Source: Prochlorococcus sp. AG-402-K22
GTDB taxonomy: Bacteria > Cyanobacteriota > Cyanobacteriia > PCC-6307 > Cyanobiaceae
Assembly: GCA_003216755.1 (NCBI GenBank)
Contig: QCIJ01000005.1
Location: 30,637 to 94,636, forward strand
Reading direction: 5' to 3'
DNA: 64,000 nucleotides
Shown here in pieces: positions 55,361 to 62,855 of this stretch. The notes under the pieces were generated by a model. That model made no database searches and was not told the DNA's origin. It saw only the letters and a list, made by a program, of their open reading frames with translations. The first letter of the stretch is position 1. Each line of letters starts with the position of its first letter. Made by a program: the position numbers and the translations under genes.

Positions 55361-56080
55361 ATGAATAACAAAGAAAAAGATAACTATAATAATGCTACAT
55401 TAGATCTGATAAAAAAATTTGTAGATTCCAATCAAAGAAAAAGAATAAATTCATTAACTCAAATAGAATCTGAAGTCGAAAATATTTTTCATCTTGGACC
55501 TTCACTGTTTGATATATTTGATAGTGATGGAGATGACTGGGCTGCTGGTTGGATATTGCAAGTTTTAAAAAAATTTAAGCCTGAATTCTTTGAAAACTCT
55601 AAATTCAATAATTGGTTTAATACATATTCAGATATTGATATTAATTATGAAGATTTGCAATTGATGTTGGCTGAGCAAAAATTTGAAGAGGCAGATAGAT
55701 TAACAAGTTCTTATTTACGTAAATTAGCTGGAAAATTAGCTGAAAAGCGTGGATATGTTTTCTATAGTGAAGTTAAGAATATGTCAGGTAAAGATCTAGA
55801 ATCAATAGATAGATTATGGACTATTTATTCTACTGGTAGATTTGGATTCTCAATTCAGGCAAAGATATTAAAATCAGTAGGGAAAAAATATGAATTAATG
55901 TGGCCGAAAATAGGTTGGAAAAAAGAGGGCTTATGGACTAGATATCCTGGATCTTTTTGCTGGTCATTGGATGCTCCTGATGGACATATGCCTTTAATAA
56001 ATCAACTAAGAGGCGTAAGACTTATGGACTCCATCCTACGGCATCCTGCTATTGCAAAGAGACATAATAATATTCTTTAA
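55361..56080 (+). CDS. gun4: GUN4-domain tetrapyrrole regulator
   Basis: GUN4 binds protoporphyrin IX and Mg-protoporphyrin and stimulates magnesium chelatase. The core LAEQKFEEADRLTSSYL, DRLWTIYSTGRFGFSIQ and WPKIGWKKEGLWTRYPGSF...WSLDAPDGHMPLINQLRGVR match. An N-terminal helical region of about 90 residues precedes it, as in Synechocystis GUN4. 239 residues; diverges from selU by 34 bases. Confidence 0.94.
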   Translation: MNNKEKDNYNNATLDLIKKFVDSNQRKRINSLTQIESEVENIFHLGPSLFDIFDSDGDDWAAGWILQVLKKFKPEFFENSKFNNWFNTYSDIDINYEDLQLMLAEQKFEEADRLTSSYLRKLAGKLAEKRGYVFYSEVKNMSGKDLESIDRLWTIYSTGRFGFSIQAKILKSVGKKYELMWPKIGWKKEGLWTRYPGSFCWSLDAPDGHMPLINQLRGVRLMDSILRHPAIAKRHNNIL

Positions 56081-56128
56081 ATTGAGGTATTTAATAAGTT
56101 AAACTTAAGACAGTATCAAAATATTATT

Positions 56129-56563
56129 ATGTCCTTATTTCGGGGCAAAAATATTTTAAAAGAATTTTTTAAAAGACCAAAGATTAACTGGTCAAACTAC
56201 GAATTTGAATCATCATTACAGTTAAATGAATTTGTCGATCAATTATTAGAACCTATTAAAAATTCTGAGTCAAGCTATCTTATAAAACTTGGTTTACATG
56301 AAGCTCTTGTTAACGCAGTAAAACATGGAAATAAATTAGATCCTAAAAAAAATATTAGAGTAAGAAGAATAATTACTCCCAATTGGTGTGTTTGGCAAAT
56401 TCAAGATCAAGGTAATGGTTTAGAAATAAAAAAAAGAGACTACAAATTACCAAAAAAAATAAGTAGTGTAAATGGCCGTGGCTTATACATTATTAATGAA
56501 TGTTTTGATGATATTAGATGGAGTAGTAAAGGTAATAGGCTTCAGTTAGCTTTAAAAAGGTGA
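56129..56563 (+). CDS. RsbW-like serine kinase / anti-sigma factor
   Basis: A GHKL ATPase of the anti-sigma kinase group. The N box is HEALVNAVKHGN (about 57-68), the G1 box DQGNGLE (93-99) and the G2-like GRGLYIINECFDD. 144 residues, no extra domains. Such kinases bind a sigma factor or phosphorylate a STAS antagonist; a STAS protein with an intact DSSG site is encoded 24 kb away at 31800. Its 3' end overlaps the next gene by 22 bases. Confidence 0.88.
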   Translation: MSLFRGKNILKEFFKRPKINWSNYEFESSLQLNEFVDQLLEPIKNSESSYLIKLGLHEALVNAVKHGNKLDPKKNIRVRRIITPNWCVWQIQDQGNGLEIKKRDYKLPKKISSVNGRGLYIINECFDDIRWSSKGNRLQLALKR

Positions 56564-56805
56564 TTTTTACTAGGGCAAGGTTGATCTACGTTAATTTCTT
56601 TTAACCATTTAATACTTTCTTCTATATACTCAATAGTTTCCTTCTCATTACAAGAAATAATTAAATGACATAATCCCGCCGAAATTAGTTCTGCAGATCG
56701 TTTATATTTATTTCCTTTATCTTTATGCCATTTAGAATGATCAATCTTTAATTTGTCATTAAGACTTTGAACAAGTTGAATAGTATCTTTATCCCAATAG
56801 GTCAT
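56542..56805 (-). CDS. Hypothetical cyanobacterial protein, 87 aa
   Basis: A helical soluble protein with WHKDKGNKYKRSAELISAGLCHLII and a C-terminal EESIKWLKEINVDQPCPSKNH. The pattern of a repeated helical core and a terminal CP(S/H) motif resembles a conserved cyanobacterial family (possibly DUF6439), but this is recalled pattern only. It overlaps the RsbW-like gene end by 22 bases and precedes the methyltransferase gene by 12. Confidence 0.65.
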   Translation of the reverse strand: MTYWDKDTIQLVQSLNDKLKIDHSKWHKDKGNKYKRSAELISAGLCHLIISCNEKETIEYIEESIKWLKEINVDQPCPSKNHLFKAN

Positions 56806-56817
56806 TGAAGTTTTTAT

Positions 56818-57873
56818 TTACTTTACAGCAGACCATACTTTTGTCATAAAAAAGGAATTTGATTTTACATCTTTAAACCCTACTTCCTCTATTTTAGAAT
56901 CTATATCCTCTTTTATGTAATCACAATAAAAAGGCTCATGAAAAGATTGATAGAAGTTTTCCATTACGGATGTAAAGTCAGGGGAATCACTTATTTGAAT
57001 TGAATCAGCTAATACTAATATCCCCCCAGGTTCAAGAACCCTGAAAAATTCATTTAACACTTTAGCTCTAATTGATCTAGGTAATTCATGAAATAAGTAA
57101 ACACAAGAAATGCATTGAAAACTATTATTTTCAAAAGGTAATTCTTCTGCATTACCTTTTATTAACTCGATTAAATCACCATCTAAATCTGAAATATATC
57201 TACTTGCCTCTTTTAAGTATGAATCAGACAAATCAATTCCTGTAATTTTTTCATTAGGAAATGCGGCTCTTAATTGTTTTAATGTTCTTCCTGATCCTGT
57301 AGCCACATCAAGTATTTTTATAGAACTTCTTTTTCTATCGGTAAAAATTTCAAGTCCTTCTTTTATTGGCTTAATTATTCTTCGCCTCATTGAGTCAGCA
57401 CTCCCATTGAAAAGTATCTCTACTTGTAGGTCATAAATACTAGCTGAAAAATCTGATAAATAACCATCTGTTTGATGATGAAAATTTCTCAAGTAATATT
57501 GAGGATAATTATCTTTATTAATTGATTTTGGAAGATCATTAAAGTTTTGTTTTCTGCGTCTATCCCATGTATTAGGCATATCAAGCCAAATTTTAGGATA
57601 TTGAGTTAGATATCTAAGCCATGGCTCGTCAAACAATAATTTTTTTGGATATATATTTTTTTCTGCATCATTCCAATCTTCTTCTCTTAAGTTATCCATT
57701 GAATTTTGGATTTGCATTAGTAAATCCTTATCTATATCAAAATTTTCAAGCCTCGAATCGGGAAGAATAAAATTCATTAATCTTGAACTGATCTGCTTGT
57801 GAGCGAAACCTGCAATGCTTTTACTTTGTTGTAGCGTTTTATATGCAATTTTTGAAATAGATTCCCTAGCCAT
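56818..57873 (-). CDS. SAM-dependent methyltransferase (type 11-like)
   Basis: A 351-residue protein with a class I methyltransferase fold in its C-terminal half: motif I ILDVATGSGRTLKQL near 194, acidic loop ITGIDLSDSYL, ELIKGNAEELPFENNSF and CISCVYLFHELP. The N-terminal 150 residues are specific and unrecognised. Related cyanobacterial proteins occur with chlorophyll or quinone genes, but the substrate is unknown. It is the next gene after glnA, separated by a strong terminator. Confidence 0.83.
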   Translation of the reverse strand: MARESISKIAYKTLQQSKSIAGFAHKQISSRLMNFILPDSRLENFDIDKDLLMQIQNSMDNLREEDWNDAEKNIYPKKLLFDEPWLRYLTQYPKIWLDMPNTWDRRRKQNFNDLPKSINKDNYPQYYLRNFHHQTDGYLSDFSASIYDLQVEILFNGSADSMRRRIIKPIKEGLEIFTDRKRSSIKILDVATGSGRTLKQLRAAFPNEKITGIDLSDSYLKEASRYISDLDGDLIELIKGNAEELPFENNSFQCISCVYLFHELPRSIRAKVLNEFFRVLEPGGILVLADSIQISDSPDFTSVMENFYQSFHEPFYCDYIKEDIDSKIEEVGFKDVKSNSFFMTKVWSAVK

Positions 57874-57901
57874 TTTTTAATTTATATATTTATATTCCAA
57901 C

Positions 57902-57950
57902 AAAAAAAAAATCAATTTGAGAATATTTTGTGATAATTCTCAAATTGATT
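57902..57950 (-). terminator. Intrinsic terminator of glnA
   Basis: AATCAATTTGAGAAT and ATTCTCAAATTGATT form a perfect 15-bp stem around an 11-base loop (57925-57935), and on the minus strand the stem runs into about nine T residues. It lies 26 bases after the glnA stop codon. This is the strongest terminator in the window and separates glnA from the methyltransferase gene. Confidence 0.9.
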
Positions 57951-57975
57951 AATTTAAACTAATGTATTCTTTTAA

Positions 57976-59397
57976 TTATGCATCGTAGTACATGAAAAAT
58001 TCATGTGGATGAGGCCTTTGTCTTAGTTGTTGTACCTCTTCGTATTTTATATCGATAAAGTTATCAATAAAATCTTCAGTAAATACTCCACCAGCTAATA
58101 GATAATCCTTATCTGCTTTTAGCGCATTAAGCGAGTCATTTAGAGATGAGGGCACTGTATCAATTTTTGCAAGTTCATCAGCCGGAAGTTCAAATAAATC
58201 TACATCTACTCCATCACCAGGATCAATTTGATTTTTAATTCCATCAATACCAGCAAGCATCATTACAGAGAATGCTAAGTAAGGATTTGCAAGTGCGTCA
58301 CCTGATCTGAATTCTAATCTTTTAGCTTTAGGACTTGGACCTGTTAATGGTATTCTTACTGCAGCTGATCTATTACCCTCAGAATAAACTAGATTTACAG
58401 GTGCTTCGAATCCTGGAACCAATCGTTTATAACTATTTGTAGTTGGGTTAGTAAATGCTAGGAATGAAGGTGCATGTTTAAGTATGCCTCCGATGTACCA
58501 TCTTGCTGTTTGAGATAAATTTGCATAGGCTCCTTCACCAAAAAATAGTGGCTGTCCACTCTTCCATAAGCTTTGGTGAACATGCATTCCGGTTCCGTTA
58601 TCGTTAAAAACAGGCTTGGGCATAAATGTCGCAGTTTTTCCATATTTTTTTGCAACATTTCTGACAACGTATTTATAAGTCATAACGTTATCAGCAGCAT
58701 TTATTAACGAATCAAATTTCATTCCAAGCTCGTGTTGGCCAGCACCAGCAACCTCATGGTGATGTTTCTCTGTGGGGATACCTAATTCACCCATAAGAAG
58801 AAGCATCTCAGATCTGATATCTTGCGCAGTATCATTTGGAGCTACTGGAAAATATCCTTCTTTATATTGTATTTTGTATCCTAAGTTTCCCCCTTCTTCA
58901 ATTCTCCCTGTATTCCATGGCGCTTCAATAGTATCTACGCTATAAAAACAACCTCCTTCTTTGGAGTCATATCTAACATCATCAAATAAAAAGAATTCTG
59001 GTTCTGGTCCAAAAAATGCAGTATCTGCTATACCAGTCGAGTCTAAGTATTTTAATGCCTTTTGAGCTAAAGCTCTTGGACACCTATCATAAGGCTCCCC
59101 GCTTCTTGGCTCTTGAATAGAGCAAATCATACTTAGGGTTTTATGTTTATAAAAAGGATCTATCCAAGCTGTACTTGCATCGGGAACCATTGACATATCT
59201 GAGGCATTAATTGCTTTCCAACCTCTTATTGATGAGCCATCAAATGCCAAACCTTCTGTAAAAGAATCCTCCTCTATCATGTCTGATGTGAGAGTTAAAT
59301 GTTGCCATTTTCCATGAATATCAGTGAATTTTAGATCAATGAGTTCAATTCCTTCGTCTTTAATTTGACTTAAAACATCTTGAGGAGATTTAGACAT
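57976..59397 (-). CDS. glnA: Glutamine synthetase type I
   Basis: Assimilates ammonium into glutamine, the entry to cyanobacterial nitrogen metabolism. The 473-residue GSI has DGSSIRGW, the catalytic [24 protein letters not shown], the ATP-site [16 protein letters not shown] and NRSAAVRIP. It uses ammonium from urease and has an NtcA-like promoter upstream and an intrinsic terminator downstream. Confidence 0.98.
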   Translation of the reverse strand: MSKSPQDVLSQIKDEGIELIDLKFTDIHGKWQHLTLTSDMIEEDSFTEGLAFDGSSIRGWKAINASDMSMVPDASTAWIDPFYKHKTLSMICSIQEPRSGEPYDRCPRALAQKALKYLDSTGIADTAFFGPEPEFFLFDDVRYDSKEGGCFYSVDTIEAPWNTGRIEEGGNLGYKIQYKEGYFPVAPNDTAQDIRSEMLLLMGELGIPTEKHHHEVAGAGQHELGMKFDSLINAADNVMTYKYVVRNVAKKYGKTATFMPKPVFNDNGTGMHVHQSLWKSGQPLFFGEGAYANLSQTARWYIGGILKHAPSFLAFTNPTTNSYKRLVPGFEAPVNLVYSEGNRSAAVRIPLTGPSPKAKRLEFRSGDALANPYLAFSVMMLAGIDGIKNQIDPGDGVDVDLFELPADELAKIDTVPSSLNDSLNALKADKDYLLAGGVFTEDFIDNFIDIKYEEVQQLRQRPHPHEFFMYYDA

Positions 59398-59421
59398 AAT
59401 TTTGTAATACCTTATATGAAA

Positions 59422-59460
59422 TTAATAACTTGATGAATCAAGTTATGTATCAAAGGTCAC
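59422..59460 (-). promoter_or_regulatory. Candidate NtcA-dependent glnA promoter with internal dyad
   Basis: On the minus strand GTGACCTTTGATAC (59460-59447) matches GTA-N8-TAC except for one base. Nineteen bases later lies TATTAA (59427-59422), a fitting -10. The spacer contains an 18-base dyad, AACTTGATTCATCAAGTT (59444-59427, two-base asymmetric centre). NtcA activation of glnA is well established in cyanobacteria. Confidence 0.6.
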
Positions 59461-59555
59461 TTTTTTTAAGACTTGATGTCTTCTTTTAGTGTTTCAAGTC
59501 ATAAGTTTAATAATTATTTACTTAATTATTTAAATTGAATGAATTTCTTTAAATA

Positions 59556-59578
59556 AATATCGCTTATGTGGCGATATT
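59556..59578. promoter_or_regulatory. Hairpin ahead of the class V aminotransferase gene
   Basis: AATATCGC and GCGATATT form a perfect 8-bp stem with a seven-base loop, 32 bases before the TTG start at 59611. The GC core stands out in the AT-rich region. It may be a leader stem or operator; there is no U-tract. Confidence 0.4.
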
Positions 59579-59610
59579 AGTTTAATTTAAAAGTAATTGA
59601 ATGTAATTCT

Positions 59611-60795
59611 TTGACAGAAGCAAAACTTATTTCGGCTTTAAATGAAGAGAATTTATCTCATTTCTCAAAGACTTATGTTCCCTCTAGACTTTTATTAGGT
59701 CCTGGTCCTTCAAACGCACATCCAGAAGTTCTAAATGCTCTTTCTTTGAATCCTATCGGTCATTTAGATGAAGCATATATTTCTTTGATGTCGGATGTTC
59801 AACAACTTCTTAGATATACCTGGCAATGTAATAATCGTATGACTCTTCCAATGAGTGGTACTGGAAGTGCAGCTATGGAAGCTTCAATAGCAAATTTTAT
59901 AGAGGAAGGAGAAAAAATTCTTATCGCTAAAAAAGGATATTTTGGAGACAGACTAGTTGATATGGCAACTAGATATAAAGCAGATGTATCTGTTATAGAA
60001 AAACCTTGGGGTGAATCCTTCTCTTATGAAGAAATCAAGCATGAAATAGAGACTAAAAAACCAGCTATATTTGCTATTGTTCACGCTGAAACATCTAGTG
60101 GGGTTTTACAACCTCTTAATGGAATTGGTGATATATGTAGAAAAAATAACTGCTTGTTTTTAGTTGACGCGGTTACTTCCCTTGGGGCTTTAGAACTATT
60201 GATAGATGAATGGAAAATAGATTTAGCGTATAGTTGTAGCCAGAAAGGATTAAGCTGCCCGCCTGGACTAAGTCCTTTTACAATGAATAAGAGAGCTGAA
60301 GATAAACTAAGTTCAAGAAAAACAAAAGTTCCTAACTGGTATTTAGATTTATCTCTTTTAAATAAATATTGGGGTTCTGATCGCGTTTACCATCATACTG
60401 CCCCTGTAAACATGAATTTTGCTATTCGAGAAGGTTTACGATTAATTGCAAATGAAGGATTAGAGAATGTTTGGTATAGGCATAATACTAATGCAAAGAA
60501 ACTTTGGAAAGGTTTAGAAAGTCTAGGAATGGAATTACATGTATCAGAGGATTATCGATTGCCAACTCTTACAACAGTTAAGATACCACCTGCAGTTGAT
60601 GGAGATGGTTTTAGAAATCATCTTTTAAGAAACTTTGGAATAGAAATAGGAAATGGACTTGGAGAATTGTCTGGTAAGGTATGGCGCATAGGATTAATGG
60701 GCTTTAACTCAAGTGAGGAGAATGTAGACAGATTATTAAACCTATTTGATACCGAGTTAAAAAAATATTCTATTTTTGAGTCCTCAACTTTTTAA
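59611..60795 (+). CDS. Class V aminotransferase, serine/alanine-glyoxylate type
   Basis: A PLP enzyme of 394 residues, of the group historically annotated as soluble hydrogenase 42-kDa subunit or serine-pyruvate/alanine-glyoxylate aminotransferase. LLGPGPSNAHPEVL, AETSSGVLQPL, DAVTSLG and the PLP lysine in SCSQKGLSCPPGLS are visible. It probably acts in photorespiratory glyoxylate amination. TTG is used as start; its 3' end overlaps the convergent tadA gene by 26 bases. Confidence 0.9.
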   Translation: MTEAKLISALNEENLSHFSKTYVPSRLLLGPGPSNAHPEVLNALSLNPIGHLDEAYISLMSDVQQLLRYTWQCNNRMTLPMSGTGSAAMEASIANFIEEGEKILIAKKGYFGDRLVDMATRYKADVSVIEKPWGESFSYEEIKHEIETKKPAIFAIVHAETSSGVLQPLNGIGDICRKNNCLFLVDAVTSLGALELLIDEWKIDLAYSCSQKGLSCPPGLSPFTMNKRAEDKLSSRKTKVPNWYLDLSLLNKYWGSDRVYHHTAPVNMNFAIREGLRLIANEGLENVWYRHNTNAKKLWKGLESLGMELHVSEDYRLPTLTTVKIPPAVDGDGFRNHLLRNFGIEIGNGLGELSGKVWRIGLMGFNSSEENVDRLLNLFDTELKKYSIFESSTF

Positions 60796-61285
60796 ACCAT
60801 AATTGTAAAATTTTACTGCATTCGTCTTCTAAAATACCTCCTACGATTTCCATTTTGTGATGAGAACTTTTATGCTTTGATAAGTCAATTGAGCCGCCCA
60901 ATCCACCTCTTTTCTTATCGTAGGCACCAAAAACAACTTTACCCATCCTTGCTTGAATAAGTGCCGATGCACACATGGTACAAGGTTCTAAATTTGTGAT
61001 GATAATACATTCATTAAATCTCCAATCATTTTTTATTAGAGATGCTTGCCTTAGGGCCATAATTTCAGCATGACCTAATGGATCATTATTTATATTTCTC
61101 CTGTTAACCCCTCTTCCAATACATCTTCCTCTCTCATCTAAAATTATTGAACAGATTGGTAACTCAACTTTCCCAATTTCTTCTGATCTTCTTAGGATAG
61201 AGTACATCCATCTTGAGTATTTTAAAATATTTATTCCTTTCTGTTCATCATAATTACTATTTACATTTTCAAAAATATACCTCAT
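60770..61285 (-). CDS. tadA: tRNA adenosine deaminase TadA
   Basis: Deaminates the wobble adenosine of tRNA-Arg(ACG) to inosine. The zinc site is His72-Ala-Glu74 (GHAEIMAL) with Pro101-Cys102-x2-Cys105 (EPCTMCASALIQARMGKVVFGA). The 171 residues include a longer N-terminus than usual; an ATG near residue 27 is a possible start. Confidence 0.92.
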   Translation of the reverse strand: MRYIFENVNSNYDEQKGINILKYSRWMYSILRRSEEIGKVELPICSIILDERGRCIGRGVNRRNINNDPLGHAEIMALRQASLIKNDWRFNECIIITNLEPCTMCASALIQARMGKVVFGAYDKKRGGLGGSIDLSKHKSSHHKMEIVGGILEDECSKILQLWFKKLRTQK

Positions 61286-61328
61286 TTACCAATATTAAGA
61301 ATAAACTTATTAATAGATATCTTATCTG

Positions 61329-62714
61329 ATGACTGAAGATTTAATTTATAAAAAAGATATATACTTCCCATCGTATTTAGGGACTAACGATAACTTAATT
61401 ACTCTCCTAAATAAAACAACTCAAATTCTTTGTGACTGGTTCTCTAAAGCCGATAAATATGGTCCATTACCATTTGATGAAAATTTCAAGTGCTTAATGC
61501 CTGGTGAGGATGGTAATTCTACAGAAGATTTGTTTTCTGATATTCAATCCCTTCTAAATAATTCTTTTAATCCAGTTCATCCCGGCTCTTTAGCTCATTT
61601 GGATCCCCCACCTTTAATTTTTTCTATTTTAGGCGATTTAATTGCTGCTGGTTTAAATAATAATCTTCTTGCTTACGAGTTGTCTCCAAGTATTACTTTG
61701 CTTGAGGAATCATTATGCAAATGGTTTGCAAAGAAAATAGGGTTTAATGATTCTTCAGGAGGCATAGCAGCTAGCGGGGGTACTTTAAGTAATTTGAATG
61801 CACTTATAACAGCTAGACATAATTCTGGATTAGGTTCAGATCCCAATTCTGTATTACTTGTTAGTGAAGATGCTCATTCCTCCTTTATTAAATGTATAAG
61901 AATAATGGGTCTTGATGAAGCAAATCTTATCAGGATTAAAACTGATAATAACGGCAGTATTGATATACATAATCTTAGAAAAACTATAGATAAATGTTTT
62001 ATTGATAATAAAAAAATATTCGCTATTGTTGCCACGCTAGGCACAACTGTAAGAGGAGCAATTGATCCTATTAAAGACATAAGTGAAATATGCAAAGAAA
62101 GAAATATATGGCTTCATATCGATGGCTCCATTGGAGGCATTTTTGCCATAACTTCTATTCCAATAGAAGGTTTAAATAATATTAATCAGGCTAATTCCAT
62201 AACAATAAATCCTCAAAAAATAATTGGTATTACAAAGACATCATCTTTGTTATTAGTTTCAGAAATGAGTACTTTAGAAAATACATTTTCTACTGGACTT
62301 CCTTACCTATCATCTAAAGAAAATATCATAAATAGAGGAGAAATAGGCATACAAGGTTCTAGACCTGCAGAGGTTATCAAACTATGGCTTGGGTTACGTT
62401 TTTTAGGTATGAATGGAATAGAAAATATATTAAAATCATCAATTAAAAGAAAAGATTTTTTTATAAAAAATATTAGTAAAAATAAATTTGATATATATTC
62501 AGGTCCTCTTCATATTGTATCTTTCTTACCAAAGAAACTTGAGCCAAAAGACTCTGATGCATGGACTCAAACTAAAGTTAATGAACTAATTAACAATAAT
62601 TTTATGCTTTCTAGACCAAAATTTAAAGGTAAATATTTTTTACGGGTTGTCATGGGAAATTACAATACAAAAGAATCTCATATTGAAGAACTTTTGAGAC
62701 TTTTAGATGCTTAA
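61329..62714 (+). CDS. Group II PLP-dependent decarboxylase, atypical active site
   Basis: A 461-residue member of the glutamate/aromatic/diaminobutyrate decarboxylase group. FNPVHPGSLAHLDPPPL, SGGTLSNLNAL, the PLP-stacking His183 (SEDAHSSF) and Asp265 (HIDGSIGG) are present. Two positions differ from the usual motifs: HxDAAxGG is HIDGSIGG, and the PLP lysine (Lys297) follows Gln rather than His (NPQK). Diaminobutyrate, lysine or aspartate decarboxylation are possibilities; the substrate is unknown. Confidence 0.8.
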   Translation: MTEDLIYKKDIYFPSYLGTNDNLITLLNKTTQILCDWFSKADKYGPLPFDENFKCLMPGEDGNSTEDLFSDIQSLLNNSFNPVHPGSLAHLDPPPLIFSILGDLIAAGLNNNLLAYELSPSITLLEESLCKWFAKKIGFNDSSGGIAASGGTLSNLNALITARHNSGLGSDPNSVLLVSEDAHSSFIKCIRIMGLDEANLIRIKTDNNGSIDIHNLRKTIDKCFIDNKKIFAIVATLGTTVRGAIDPIKDISEICKERNIWLHIDGSIGGIFAITSIPIEGLNNINQANSITINPQKIIGITKTSSLLLVSEMSTLENTFSTGLPYLSSKENIINRGEIGIQGSRPAEVIKLWLGLRFLGMNGIENILKSSIKRKDFFIKNISKNKFDIYSGPLHIVSFLPKKLEPKDSDAWTQTKVNELINNNFMLSRPKFKGKYFLRVVMGNYNTKESHIEELLRLLDA

Positions 62715-62717
62715 CTA

Positions 62718-62855
62718 ATGAATATGGGTAGATCAAAAATTATTGCAATAGTAACAGGGTTTATATCTATAGTTATTTGTATCACTTACTTACTCTTAAT
62801 AACTATCTTTGATTTCAGAACTTATCTAAATGATCAATTATCCAATTTTACATAG
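62718..62855 (+). CDS. Small membrane protein, 45 aa
   Basis: ATG at 62718 (or the ATG two codons later) to TAG at 62855. A basic start (MNMGRSK) precedes one transmembrane segment (IIAIVTGFISIVICITYLLLIT) and a polar tail. It follows the decarboxylase stop by three bases, so it is probably co-transcribed, and overlaps the convergent GTPase gene by eight bases. Confidence 0.5.
   Translation: MNMGRSKIIAIVTGFISIVICITYLLLITIFDFRTYLNDQLSNFT

Noticed and set aside
59468..59482. AAGAC-TTGAT-GTCTT hairpin as a terminator
   Set aside because: Only a 5-bp stem and the adjacent homopolymer lies on the wrong side for either flanking gene, both of which point away.
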